Notes: generated by a model from the letters alone, not told the origin. A stretch of DNA of 40,287 nucleotides from Singulisphaera sp. (GCA_027451445.1 DAIDJG010000392.1:1-40287), one strand, 5' to 3'; shown: positions 18,539-26,391, numbered from the stretch's first letter. A program made the numbers and translations.

Positions 18539-18745
18539 GGAGATGCGAGATGGCAGATGGTGGATGCAAAATGGCACATGGCGGATGCTGGGTGGCTCAT
18601 GGCTGATTGTCGATAAGCCGATCATGGAAACCGCGTGAGATCCGTTTGAAGCGTGGACTGGCTCTCCGTCGGTTTGTTCGGCGATCTTGGGAGTTCCTTT
18701 GCTCTTAATCGGCAATCTGCCATTTCGCATCTGCCATCTTGCATC
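18539..18745. repeat. Scattered GATGGCAGATG-type repeat in both orientations
   Basis: The sequence GATGCGAGATGGCAGATG near 18542 recurs with changes (GATGCAAAATGGCACATGG) and returns inverted near 18726-18745 (GCATCTGCCATCTTGCATC), with another inverted partial copy (GGCAATCTGCCATTTCG) just before it. The inverted copies end 12 bases before the next gene's start. There are no long open frames here. Confidence 0.6.
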
Positions 18746-18756
18746 GACCAATCGCC

Positions 18757-20097
18757 ATGACCTCTCGCCGTATCCCCTTCGAGCAAGCCGTTTACGGCAG
18801 CTTTCCCTTCTGGAACCAGGGCTACGCCATCCTCGCGCATTCTCCGGGCTGCCGTCCGGAGTGGTTGGCGGAGCTGCGTCAAGTATGCCAGCGGTACGGA
18901 GAACGGCCGTCAGCGGACGTGCGGGCGGGCGGAATCTTTGCTTTGCCGTTAGTGAACGGTCCGTGGATGATTGTGCGGCCGAGCGAGCAAGGCTGTGATG
19001 ATCAGGGTAGACCGGGCGCCTTGGGGTTCCATGCGCTCTTCGTCAGTACGGCCGACTATCGCGCGGCGGGCTGCAATCCCTTTGGGTTTGCTGCGGTTCT
19101 GCAGTCGGAGTGGAACGCAGACACGCGTGTCTTGCCGGCGGGTGTCTGTGTTGTTGACGTGAGATCGGATCAGACGGAAGAACCTCGATCTCACCGCATT
19201 GCCGAGGCGGTTGCGCGCGGGCGTCGCGTCGCACTGCAAACTGACGGGCCGATCGACGCTCTGGCGCGGCAGGTCTGGGGGGCCTTGCCGGTGTCGGCGC
19301 GCAAGCGTGCGACACTGGCAACGTGGGCTTTTGGAAACGACCTGCGTTTTGATCTCGTTGCCGTTCCTCGCGCGACGCGGCTTACGCTGGATGACTCGTA
19401 TGTCGATATCGATTCTCAAGAGGGCTCCGAGACCCAACATCCGCGGACGCGCGATCGGTTCGGTCGGCGTGCGCGGTGGGTTCTGTTTGGCCTGGGGGCG
19501 ATTCTCAGCGGTGTCGTGCTTCATTTCACGCTCCATCGCAGGTCCGACACGATCGAACTCCCCTCGGTCTCGGTTCAAGTACCGCGAGCGCCGGATCCCG
19601 CGGCCTACGGAAATGAGGCAACCGAGCCTGACGAGCGCCGACGCGTCGTTGAAGCTTTGATCAGTCTCACTCAGCGGTTTGGCGTGCCGGTCCCGAACCC
19701 CAATGTGGAACCAGCCGAGTTGATGATGCACATCGCGAAGGAGCTCCGATATCGCGGGCCGCTCTTGACGCCCGACGATCGTACGCGGCTTGCAGGGGAG
19801 GGGGGGCGGAATGGGCGGCTCGCTCTGCGCTGGGATGAGAGTGTTCGGCGCTACCTCGACGACCGGCCGCTGCCCGACGGGTTCGCGCGGGGCCCGCTTC
19901 GGTGGCAGCTCGATACGCTGGTGTGGTCGTTTCACCTTGACGACCTCCGTACGACACACCGCACAGCCTCGGAGGTTGTCCACGCGTTGGCCGACGCGTT
20001 GGCGATCGACGTTCCGGTTCATTCCATCCCGCTGGCGGCACACTTCCCACCGCTGGCGGCTTACGAGACGTTCCTCACCCGGCTCCCTCGTCGTTGA
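18757..20097 (+). CDS. Membrane-anchored protein of unknown function
   Basis: A 446-residue protein. I chose ATG 18757; a TTG 18 bases upstream falls inside the repeat. The N-terminal 230 residues form a globular domain beginning FEQAVYGSFPFWNQGYAILA and SPGC, faintly like the GAP1-N2 domain of GTPase-associated ternary systems, but I cannot confirm that. One membrane segment lies at about residues 237-260 (RWVLFGLGAILSGVVLHF), with Arg-rich sequence before it. The remaining 190 residues are hydrophilic, with no motif I recognise. The likely topology is an N-terminal domain and a C-terminal domain on opposite sides of the membrane. No GTPase gene is adjacent, which weakens the GAP1 idea. Confidence 0.7.
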   Translation: MTSRRIPFEQAVYGSFPFWNQGYAILAHSPGCRPEWLAELRQVCQRYGERPSADVRAGGIFALPLVNGPWMIVRPSEQGCDDQGRPGALGFHALFVSTADYRAAGCNPFGFAAVLQSEWNADTRVLPAGVCVVDVRSDQTEEPRSHRIAEAVARGRRVALQTDGPIDALARQVWGALPVSARKRATLATWAFGNDLRFDLVAVPRATRLTLDDSYVDIDSQEGSETQHPRTRDRFGRRARWVLFGLGAILSGVVLHFTLHRRSDTIELPSVSVQVPRAPDPAAYGNEATEPDERRRVVEALISLTQRFGVPVPNPNVEPAELMMHIAKELRYRGPLLTPDDRTRLAGEGGRNGRLALRWDESVRRYLDDRPLPDGFARGPLRWQLDTLVWSFHLDDLRTTHRTASEVVHALADALAIDVPVHSIPLAAHFPPLAAYETFLTRLPRR

Positions 20098-20154
20098 GGC
20101 GGCTCAGGGGTCGGGGGTAGTGCGAGATGATCGTCGGGAGACTACAATGGGCTC

Positions 20155-20670
20155 ATGAAAGACCGGAACGGAACGAGACGGATCGCGGCCGGAGTGCTGC
20201 TGGGTTCGTTATGGGGCCTGGCGGGCTGCGGCGGTGGAGAGAATGTGACACCACAGACACTCCGCGCGGCCCAAACGCGCTGGCAGCAGGCCGGGATCCG
20301 AGATTACGACCTGGAATGGACCAGTTCGGGGCTAACGCGCGGCCATTTCTTCGTCGCGGTGCGCGATGGGAAGGTGCGGACGATCGAAAGTCTACAACCA
20401 AACGGGACCCGGACCGTGCAGCACCCGCCCGAACCTCGGTTTTACGGGGTCGACGGGCTGTTCCTTACCATCGCCGAAGAACTCGCGACGCTCGACACCG
20501 ACCGTCCCTTCGGGCAGCCGAAGGGGACGCAGGCCGTGCTCCGGTTTTCGCCCGATCCGAAGCTTGGCTACCCCCGCAGTTATCATCGAGACGTGATCGG
20601 CGTGCACTTGGGGCTGGCGATCAGTGTGATCCAGCTCACGCCGAACTCCAACCCCGCTACGGCCCGTTGA
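20155..20670 (+). CDS. DUF6174-like lipoprotein
   Basis: A 171-residue protein from ATG 20155. It has a basic N-terminus, a hydrophobic core (IAAGVLLGSLWGL) and the lipobox LAGC (Cys at about residue 23), then a Gly-rich linker. The mature part has the pattern W-x-x-x-G-I-x-D-Y-x-L, then FFVAVRDGKVRTIES, and ends in a short beta-rich segment (DVIGVHLGLAISVIQLTP), which fits the small DUF6174 family. It should be anchored to a membrane facing the periplasm. Its stop codon overlaps the putative TTG start of the methyltransferase, so the two are probably co-transcribed. The function is unknown. Confidence 0.75.
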   Translation: MKDRNGTRRIAAGVLLGSLWGLAGCGGGENVTPQTLRAAQTRWQQAGIRDYDLEWTSSGLTRGHFFVAVRDGKVRTIESLQPNGTRTVQHPPEPRFYGVDGLFLTIAEELATLDTDRPFGQPKGTQAVLRFSPDPKLGYPRSYHRDVIGVHLGLAISVIQLTPNSNPATAR

Positions 20671-21494
20671 GCGAACCCCGAGTGAGCGGAACCACGTTCC
20701 GACGGAAAGTGCCCGATCCCGTGCGCGAAATCCAGGAGCAAGGCCGCCAGTGGAGCCGGGCCGCCGCTCGGTATGACGACCTCTTTCTGGATGCCCTCCA
20801 TCCGGACGTCAAGAATCCGATTCTGGATATGCTCGACGCCTTGCCTGAGCGGGAACGCAAAACGGTCGCCGACCTCGGCTGTGGGCCCGGCGCATTGCTG
20901 CCCCGGCTGGTGGGGCGGTTCGGCCGTGTGATCGCGCTCGACTTTGCGCCGGCGATGATTGCGAAAGCCAAAAAACGCCTCGGAGCCGACTCCGCGCAAG
21001 TGGAGTTTGAGACGCGGTCCATGCATGATCTCGCGCATCTCGCGGGTCAGCTCGACGTGGCGGTGGCGATCAATTCGGTTGTGATGCCGGATGTCCGGAT
21101 CATCGACAAGACTCTGCGCGCGATTCGCGAAAGCCTCGCGCCGGGTGGGATTTTCCTCGGGGTGGTGCCCTCGATCGATGCGATTCACTATCATACGATG
21201 CTCTTGCTCGACCAGGCGCTGGACCGCGGTCTCGCCCCCGAAGAAGCGGAGCGCACGGCCGCTTTCCACGCCGAACATCATTACTACGACTTTGCGTTTG
21301 GCCGGTTTCAGTTCCAGGGCCTGCGGCAGAAGTTTTGGCAGCCGTTTGAGTTGCGTCATCGCTTGAACAAGGCCGGCTTTACGTCGGTGGCGTTCGACAA
21401 GGTGCTCTACCCCTGGGACGAGAACCTCGCCAGCGGGGCCGATTTCACGGCGTTTCCCCAAAGTTGGGACTGGGCGTTTCGCGCCGAAGCTTGA
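20667..21494 (+). CDS. Class I SAM-dependent methyltransferase
   Basis: Clear Rossmann-type methyltransferase motifs: motif I VADLGCGPGALLPRL (about residues 65-79), post-I acidic turn VIALDFAPAMI, and motif IV region LDVAVAINSVVMPD. Later blocks are LAPGGIFLGVVPS and a His/Tyr-rich stretch. The start is uncertain: TTG 20667 overlaps the upstream stop (TTGA), and GTG 20682 or GTG 20712 are alternatives. The same frame runs back to 20127 but there overlaps the whole lipoprotein gene and is not credible. The substrate cannot be told from the sequence. Confidence 0.8.
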   Translation: MSEPRVSGTTFRRKVPDPVREIQEQGRQWSRAAARYDDLFLDALHPDVKNPILDMLDALPERERKTVADLGCGPGALLPRLVGRFGRVIALDFAPAMIAKAKKRLGADSAQVEFETRSMHDLAHLAGQLDVAVAINSVVMPDVRIIDKTLRAIRESLAPGGIFLGVVPSIDAIHYHTMLLLDQALDRGLAPEEAERTAAFHAEHHYYDFAFGRFQFQGLRQKFWQPFELRHRLNKAGFTSVAFDKVLYPWDENLASGADFTAFPQSWDWAFRAEA

Positions 21495-21530
21495 CACACT
21501 CTCCCCCGATTCGACCAGGAGTGGGTTTCA

Positions 21531-21929
21531 ATGACCGCCGAGTCGTCGGATGCCCGCGAGGCGCAAGAACAGTCGATCAAGGCCAGGAAGAGCGAGCTCT
21601 TCGAGGAGGAGGCCAAACCCGAACCGACCGGCCCGCGACTGCCGATCGAGGAGTACCTCAAGAAGACGCCCGCGACGCCGCTGGCGAAAAGCGTCCGAAT
21701 CGCCATCTACGTGGGCTGGGTGCTGGTGGCGCTCCTCTTTTTCGGTGCGATCATCAGTCTGGCCGTGCATTCCAAACGCCGGCCCGCGCGCCGGCGAACG
21801 ACGCATATGGCTCCCGACCGCGGAACCTGGCGTCAAAACCTCGTGCTGGGCGAGCGAGGATTCCGCAGCTTCACTTCCCTCAACTCACATTCCCTGGCAA
21901 TTGGGGCAGGCGCGTCCTCAAAAATTTGA
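21531..21929 (+). CDS. Small single-pass membrane protein, unknown function
   Basis: A 132-residue protein with a good ribosome site (AGGAG, nine bases before ATG 21531). The N-terminal 60 residues are highly charged (Lys/Glu-rich, KARKSELFEEEAKPEP). A single hydrophobic helix follows at about residues 62-85 (AIYVGWVLVALLFFGAII), then an Arg/Lys-rich segment, predicting a cytoplasmic C-terminus by the positive-inside rule. The final 35 residues look unstructured and may not be conserved. I recognise no family. Confidence 0.6.
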   Translation: MTAESSDAREAQEQSIKARKSELFEEEAKPEPTGPRLPIEEYLKKTPATPLAKSVRIAIYVGWVLVALLFFGAIISLAVHSKRRPARRRTTHMAPDRGTWRQNLVLGERGFRSFTSLNSHSLAIGAGASSKI

Positions 21930-21962
21930 AGTTCTTATCACCCGACATTCTCGATTTTCGGA

Positions 21963-21968
21963 TATAAT
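21963..21968 (+). promoter_or_regulatory. Candidate -10 box (TATAAT)
   Basis: A perfect TATAAT sits in a locally AT-rich stretch about 90 bases upstream of the LEPR-type gene. There is no -35 at ideal spacing: TTATCA at 21935-21940 would give a 22-base spacer. It is plausible as the promoter of the next gene but weakly supported. Confidence 0.35.
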
Positions 21969-22055
21969 CCATGTCGCGCAGCGTTGCGCGAGCGCGGCCC
22001 CATGAGGGGGGTTGCGTACATGAGTTTCCCCACAACGGATTGGAGTTTATCACTC

Positions 22056-22502
22056 ATGGCCGTTCGTACGGTTCGTCGGCGATTGGGGTTCGAGGGACTG
22101 GAACAGCGCGAGACGCCCAGCTCGATGGGCGGGGGCATTACCGAGCTGGCGAAGCATCCGAAGGCGGTTGCGTTCAAAGGCGCCGGAAACGCGGTCTATT
22201 CGTCGCAAACCACCGCTGCCGTGACTGGGCGTGCCAACGTGTTGGGCAATTTTAACGGCGAATTCACGGCGACGTCGGCGACGACCACGAGCGTGGTCCT
22301 CGATTCCGGGAACAACCAACTCGACCTGACCGTTACGGGGTCGTACAGCAAGGGAAAGACTCCGCATTTCAGGGGGACGTTCGTGATTGACAGTGGTACC
22401 AACCAATTCGCCGGTGTCACCGGTTCGGGCAAAGTTGCCGGCACTCTCAACACGATGACGGATACCCTGAAATTCAGCATCAACGGCAAGATCACACCCT
22501 GA
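22056..22502 (+). CDS. Small secreted protein with LEPR-XLL-type N-terminal motif
   Basis: A 148-residue protein. ATG 22056 has TGGAG ten bases upstream; ATG 22020, behind GAGGGGGG, is an in-frame alternative adding 12 residues. The N-terminus is Arg-rich (VRTVRRRLGFEG) followed by LEQRETPSS, which fits the planctomycete LEPR-XLL motif class (LE-x-R-x-x-PS variants) found at the start of exported proteins. The remainder is beta-rich and Gly/Thr-rich, with the block TNQFAGVTGSGKVAGTL, reminiscent of allene-oxide-cyclase-like or other small beta-barrels. Most LEPR-XLL proteins are very large, so this is a minimal example. Function unknown; extracellular location is inferred. Confidence 0.7.
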   Translation: MAVRTVRRRLGFEGLEQRETPSSMGGGITELAKHPKAVAFKGAGNAVYSSQTTAAVTGRANVLGNFNGEFTATSATTTSVVLDSGNNQLDLTVTGSYSKGKTPHFRGTFVIDSGTNQFAGVTGSGKVAGTLNTMTDTLKFSINGKITP

Positions 22503-22541
22503 TCGCGCGTTGCTGAGAGGCTGATTACGCTTGGCGTTGAC

Positions 22542-22604
22542 ACGAGCCCGAAGTTTAATCGAGTGATGGTAGACTCCACCCACTTGGTTGTGCTTCGGGC
22601 TCGT
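22542..22604 (+). terminator. Inverted repeat downstream of the LEPR-type gene
   Basis: ACGAGCCCGAAG (22542-22553) and CTTCGGGCTCGT (22593-22604) are perfect complements separated by 39 bases, starting 40 bases after the stop codon. There is no T tract. It may be a 3'-end structure or a repeat element; its CCCGAAG core recurs in the next hairpin. Confidence 0.4.
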
Positions 22605-22666
22605 CTGTTGCACGAGTGCCGAACGATCGGATAGCGCACGTCGTACGGTCGAGCCTCTTTCACTAC

Positions 22667-22717
22667 CCCGAAGCGCGAGCGAGGGATTATTATATAATCC
22701 CTCGCTCGCGCTTCGGG
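22667..22717. repeat. 24-bp perfect hairpin with 3-base loop
   Basis: The 24 bases at 22667-22690 pair perfectly with 22694-22717 across a TAT loop. The stem is GC-rich at its base (CCCGAAGCGCGAGCGAGGG) and AT-rich at its tip. It lies between two convergent genes, so it could work as a bidirectional terminator, but there is no T run on either side. A mobile palindromic repeat is equally likely. Confidence 0.75.
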
Positions 22718-22748
22718 TTAGTATGATTCTTGGTCAACTTGAGACGGA

Positions 22749-22793
22749 CCCAGCGTTAAAACGCTGGGCTATTATCAAATGTCCCTACGGGAC
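22749..22793. repeat. Double-hairpin repeat
   Basis: Two small perfect hairpins, CCCAGCGTT-A-AACGCTGGG (22749-22767) and GTCCC-TAC-GGGAC (22781-22793), are joined by an AT-rich linker. From memory this composite resembles a dispersed planctomycete intergenic repeat; I have not checked it. It lies in the convergent intergenic region before fliA. Confidence 0.55.
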
Positions 22794-22833
22794 AAAGGCG
22801 AATAACGCCGATCCGACGTTCGAAATCAAGGGA

Positions 22834-22885
22834 GCCCGCCCCGGCGGTCCCCACACCATCTGCGGTGGGGAACGCCGGCACGGGC
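22834..22885. terminator. Imperfect long stem-loop between convergent genes
   Basis: Three stacked complementary segments, GCCCG/CGGGC (22834-22838 with 22881-22885), CCGGCG/CGCCGG (22841-22846 with 22873-22878) and CCCCAC/GTGGGG (22849-22854 with 22865-22870), form one long stem ending in CCAAAAAGTG. On the minus strand this lies about 50 bases past the fliA stop and reads TTTTT before the stem; on the plus strand A residues follow. It may terminate the flagellar transcript. Confidence 0.4.
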
Positions 22886-22932
22886 CCAAAAAGTGAGATC
22901 CCACTCGTCCGAACGACTGCCCGAGACGTCCC

Positions 22933-23709
22933 TCAGGTCCCGAACTCGGGCCGGCGCGCCGAGAGCTGTGACTGCAACCGCTGAATGATCGACGAATGCA
23001 TTTGTGACACCCGCGACTCGCTCAGGTCGAGCGTGGCGCCGATCTCCTTCATCGTCAATTCTTCATAATAATAGAGAATGATGATCAGCCGCTCGTTCCG
23101 GTTCAGACCCTTGGTCACCATGCGCATCAAATCTTTGCGCTGGAGGCGGCGGGTGGGGTCCTCGCCTTTCTTGTCTTCGAGGATGTCGATCTCGCGGACG
23201 TCCTTGTAGCTGTCGGTCTCGTACCACTTCTTGTTGAGGCTGATGAGGCCGACGGCGTTGGCGTCGAGCGCCATCTTCTCGTATTCCTCGAGCGGCAGGC
23301 CGAGGCGTTCGGCGAGTTCGGCGTCGGTGGGAGGGCGGCCGTGCTGGGCTTCGAGGGCCTTGCGGGCCTCTTCCATCTTGGTCGCCTTCGAGCGCACGAG
23401 GCGAGGGACCCAGTCCATGGTCCTCAGCTCGTCGAGCATCGCGCCCCGGATGCGGGGGACGCAATAGGTCTCGAACTTCACGCCCCGGTTGAGGTCGAAG
23501 GCGTCGATGGCATCCATCAAGCCGAAGACCCCGGCCGAGATGAGATCGTCGAGGTCCACCCCTTCGGGCAGACGCTGCCAGATCCGCTCGGCGTTGTACT
23601 TGACCAGGGGCAAGTAGCGTTCGACCAGCCGGTTCCGCAAGGGCGTGGTGGGGCGTTCCTTGAACTCCCGCCAGAGTTCCGTCACGTCCACGTCCAGCTT
23701 TGTTGTCAT
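22933..23709 (-). CDS. fliA: Flagellar sigma factor sigma-28 (FliA/WhiG family)
   Basis: A 258-residue sigma factor. Start ATG at 23709 has a strong GGAGG six bases upstream; the frame continues upstream to 23919 without protein-like sequence. Region 2 is complete (LVKYNAERIWQRLP, then DLDDLISAGVFGLMDAIDAF and FETYCVPRIRGAMLDELR), followed by region 3 (ARKALEAQHGRPPTDAELAE) and region 4 with its helix-turn-helix (LTMKEIGATLDLSESRVSQM). Length fits the family (about 240-260). It directs RNA polymerase to late flagellar and motility promoters. It is the last gene of the flhA-flhF-flhG-fliA block, after a 310-base gap, so it may also have its own promoter. I see no FlgM-type anti-sigma gene nearby. 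Confidence 0.93.
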   Translation of the reverse strand: MTTKLDVDVTELWREFKERPTTPLRNRLVERYLPLVKYNAERIWQRLPEGVDLDDLISAGVFGLMDAIDAFDLNRGVKFETYCVPRIRGAMLDELRTMDWVPRLVRSKATKMEEARKALEAQHGRPPTDAELAERLGLPLEEYEKMALDANAVGLISLNKKWYETDSYKDVREIDILEDKKGEDPTRRLQRKDLMRMVTKGLNRNERLIIILYYYEELTMKEIGATLDLSESRVSQMHSSIIQRLQSQLSARRPEFGT

Positions 23710-24019
23710 CCTTGACCTCCATGTCGCCTGCGCGGGAGGGAGCACATCCATGTGCACAGCGGGGGGCAAAACGTCCCGGTTGCGATCCCGGGTCATTCGG
23801 GGGTGCGGTTTCGGTCTCGACGGGGGTACCCCAGAGCGTTCGCCCTGGCGTGCAACGGGTCGAGCCTGCCGTACTCCCTTCCCTGCATACCCTTCGCGGT
23901 CCAAGGAACCCGGTCCCATCTTAAATATCGGACGATTGGTGGAACCGGCTTGAGTCCTATCCTCGAGATAACCGTTACAACGGGGAGCCCTCGGGCCGCC
24001 AAGACGAAAGACCTGTGTC
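23710..24019. other. Gap between flhG and fliA, no gene seen
   Basis: This 310-base stretch separates flhG from fliA. The fliA frame is open through part of it, but the translation is Arg/Pro-rich and not protein-like. A short CCGT/ACGG hairpin lies at 23972-23983. On the minus strand an AT-rich patch (GATATTTAAGATG, near 23930) could hold a -10 element, but I cannot define a full promoter. Confidence 0.5.
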
Positions 24020-24931
24020 TTAGCGCGCCACGCGGCTCAAGGCCCAGCGCGTCGCGAGCGTTGCAAAGAAACCGGGGCGGCGGTTCCTCGGCTGTCGTTC
24101 TTCCAGCACCGTCCGGGCCAGCCGGCGCACGCCCTTCGAGGCGACGGCGGTGGGGAAGGCCGAGACAAAGGGCTGGCGAAGCCGCACCGCTTGCGCCACG
24201 CGGGGATCGGCCCGTACGTGCCCCAACGGGGTCACGACGGTCCCAAGAAACTGCCGGCTCGATGCCGTGAGGCGTGTGAGCACGTCCGAAGCCTCAGCGA
24301 CCGACACCGCCTGGTTGACGACGGTGCGGAGGCGAGGCGGACCGGGTAAGCGTCTGAGGCGTTGGATCGCGGCGTGCGCGTCGGCCACCGAGGTGGGTTC
24401 GGGCGTTGTGACCAGCACGACTTCACCCGCCGCGGCCGCGAGCGTGGCGATCCCCGGGCCGAGCCCCGAACCGGCGTCGACGATCAAGAAGTCGGCCTCG
24501 GCCTCCAGCGCGGCGAGCTCGTCGGCGAGCCGGGTCGCACCCTCGCTGAGGACGTCGACCAACGTTCGCATCCCATGCGCCCCGGGGACGATCTGCACGC
24601 CGCCCGGGCCTTCAATAATCGCGTCGGCCAGCGATGCGTCGCCCGCGAGGACGTCGCCCAGGTCGAACGGCGGTGACAGACCGCACAGCAGATCGATGTT
24701 CGCCAGCCCGAGGTCGGCGTCGACCAGCACGACCTTGGCGCCGCACTCCCCCAGCGCGATCGCCAGGTTCAGCGCCAGGTTTGACGTGCCGACTCCTCCC
24801 TTGCCGCTGGTGAACACGAGCGTACGGGTCTGCAACGGCAAGGGGCATGACCGCTCCGGAGGATCGGCCAGGACCGCTGTCCCCGACCGCGCCCGGACGA
24901 GCTCTCTCAGGGCATCGGCTTGATCGGACAT
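24020..24931 (-). CDS. flhG: MinD/ParA-like flagellar number regulator FlhG (FleN/YlxH) with altered P-loop
   Basis: A 303-residue MinD-family protein beginning MSDQADALRELV, which contains the DQAxxLR motif known in FlhG to stimulate the FlhF GTPase; its position right at the N-terminus supports ATG 24931. The deviant Walker A reads SGKGGVGTSN: the signature lysine (K44) is present, but the P-loop lysine expected at residue 49 is threonine (codon at 24785-24787). Walker A' (VVLVDADLGLANIDLL) and the Walker B region (FLIVDAGSG) are intact. The C-terminus is basic and could form an amphipathic membrane-binding helix (FFATLATRWALSRVAR). The family controls flagellar number and placement with FlhF. 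ATP turnover may be impaired or altered here. Confidence 0.88.
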   Translation of the reverse strand: MSDQADALRELVRARSGTAVLADPPERSCPLPLQTRTLVFTSGKGGVGTSNLALNLAIALGECGAKVVLVDADLGLANIDLLCGLSPPFDLGDVLAGDASLADAIIEGPGGVQIVPGAHGMRTLVDVLSEGATRLADELAALEAEADFLIVDAGSGLGPGIATLAAAAGEVVLVTTPEPTSVADAHAAIQRLRRLPGPPRLRTVVNQAVSVAEASDVLTRLTASSRQFLGTVVTPLGHVRADPRVAQAVRLRQPFVSAFPTAVASKGVRRLARTVLEERQPRNRRPGFFATLATRWALSRVAR

Positions 24932-25004
24932 AGGCTCCTCATATCAAAATGGCAACGCTATCGTTTTTGTACTTTGGAGTAACCCGAAGTGGACGAAGCA
25001 TCTG

Positions 25005-25108
25005 ACTCCCTCCCCCCTTGTGGGGGAAGGTTGGGGTGGGGGGTTCGAGCGGCCAAAGGTGATGCGACACCCCCCACCCCGGCCCTCCCCCACAAGGCGG
25101 GAGGGAGT
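25005..25108. repeat. GC-rich inverted repeat between flhF and flhG
   Basis: A left arm at about 25005-25044 (beginning ACTCCCTCCCCCCTTGTGGG) and a right arm at about 25069-25108 (ending CCCCACAAGGCGGGAGGGAG) are near-perfect complements with a 24-base loop. The element fills nearly half of the 228-base gap between flhF and flhG. If transcribed, the stem would sit in the middle of the flagellar mRNA and could attenuate or protect it. Confidence 0.75.
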
Positions 25109-25159
25109 AATTCAGTTTCTGCGTTCCCATGGTTTGCAATCTTTTGAACCGTATCGTGT

Positions 25160-26308
25160 TTATGCAACCACCTCATCGCCCAGGATCAGCCGCGCCAGCC
25201 TCCGGCGGTCGGCCGGCTCGATGTCGTCGGGCACGGCCTGGCCGGTCGTCAGGTAGCTCACTGGCCGGTCGGCCTGACCGAGGAGCGCCAGCACGCCTCC
25301 CAGGCCATCCGCCTCGTCGAGCTTCGTGAGGATCAAACGATCGGCCTTCACGTGTGCAAACCGCTCGACTGCGGAGCGGAGACTCCGCTCACCCGCCACG
25401 GCACTGAGGACGAGGTGGACCTCGTCGGGTTGTGCCGCCGCCAGGAAATCAGCCAGTTCGCGGATCTTCACTTCGTCGCGAGGACTGCGCCCGGCCGTGT
25501 CAATCAGCACGAGATCGACATCGCCCAGCTCTTCGACCGCCCGCGTCATCTCTCCCGGGGCATTGGCCACGGCCAGCGGCAGGCTGATGATTTCGGCATA
25601 GATCCGAAGTTGCTCGACGGCGGCGATCCGATACGTGTCCACCGTGACCAAGCCCGGCCGGAACCCCTGGGCAAGCTTGAAGTTGGCCGCGAGCTTCGCG
25701 ACGGTGGTCGTCTTGCCAACCCCCGTCGGTCCCACCAGCGCGACAACTCTCCTTGCTCCCGGCACCGCGCCGATCGGCGGCGCAATTGAGATGCACGACT
25801 CAACCGCCGCACGGAGCGCATCACGCACTGCTTCCGGCCTCGCAGCCTCATCCGGCTCCAGGCGCTCGGCGACCTCCCGCACAAGCCTGCGTGCCAGCAC
25901 CTCTGGCACCTCGGCCTCGAGCAACTGTGCGTAGATCGGCACGAGCTCACTCGGTAGTTCGGGCAGCAGGTGATCGATCCGTCCTTGCTTGCTCAAGTCT
26001 TCGACCATCGCGTGCAGCCGGCTGAGCTGCTCGCCGAACTGTGCGTGCAAGGCGCCGGGAAGCACACTCCCCGTCGACGTAAACGTGGACGACGCCATCT
26101 TCATTACGGGAACCGAGGGCGCCGCCGCGGGCGCTTCGGTCTGACTATTGGCTGCGGTCACTTCGATCAATTCGCGCGTTCCCAGGCCGAACAAGCGACG
26201 ACGGCGCACTTCGCGCGTGCCGAGGATCACCGCCCCGCCACCCAGGTCCTGGCGCACTTGCGCGAGCGCCTCGCGCATCGTGCCCGCTCGGTAGGTTCTC
26301 GCTCTCAT
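25160..26308 (-). CDS. flhF: Signal-recognition-particle-type GTPase FlhF
   Basis: A 382-residue protein with start chosen at ATG 26308 (MRARTYRAGTMREALAQVRQ, the typical FlhF opening; AAGG upstream); a TTG seven codons further upstream is possible. The N-terminal B-domain-like part (to about 110) is followed by the helical N region and the SRP GTPase G domain: G1 VGPTGVGKTTTVAKLAANF (about 190), the DTYRIAAVEQLR block (about 220), G3 DTAGRSPRD (about 269) and G4 TKLDEADGLGG (about 328). All nucleotide-binding residues are intact. FlhF places the flagellum at the pole and recruits early basal-body components, with FlhG, encoded next, as its activator. It follows flhA by 83 bases. Confidence 0.93.
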   Translation of the reverse strand: MRARTYRAGTMREALAQVRQDLGGGAVILGTREVRRRRLFGLGTRELIEVTAANSQTEAPAAAPSVPVMKMASSTFTSTGSVLPGALHAQFGEQLSRLHAMVEDLSKQGRIDHLLPELPSELVPIYAQLLEAEVPEVLARRLVREVAERLEPDEAARPEAVRDALRAAVESCISIAPPIGAVPGARRVVALVGPTGVGKTTTVAKLAANFKLAQGFRPGLVTVDTYRIAAVEQLRIYAEIISLPLAVANAPGEMTRAVEELGDVDLVLIDTAGRSPRDEVKIRELADFLAAAQPDEVHLVLSAVAGERSLRSAVERFAHVKADRLILTKLDEADGLGGVLALLGQADRPVSYLTTGQAVPDDIEPADRRRLARLILGDEVVA

Positions 26309-26391
26309 GCGGCCTTCGACCTTTCGCAAAGGATCGAGTGACTTCTTAGGGTTACGCTAGAATTATTTGCCAATAACTTTATCGAACGATC

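Noticed and set aside
20127-20666. Upstream extension of the methyltransferase frame
   Set aside because: It would overlap the whole lipoprotein gene, and its translation lacks protein-like features.
23710-23919. N-terminal extension of FliA
   Set aside because: The strong GGAGG before ATG 23709 and the fit to FliA length favour the shorter protein; the extension is Arg/Pro-rich and unlike any sigma domain.
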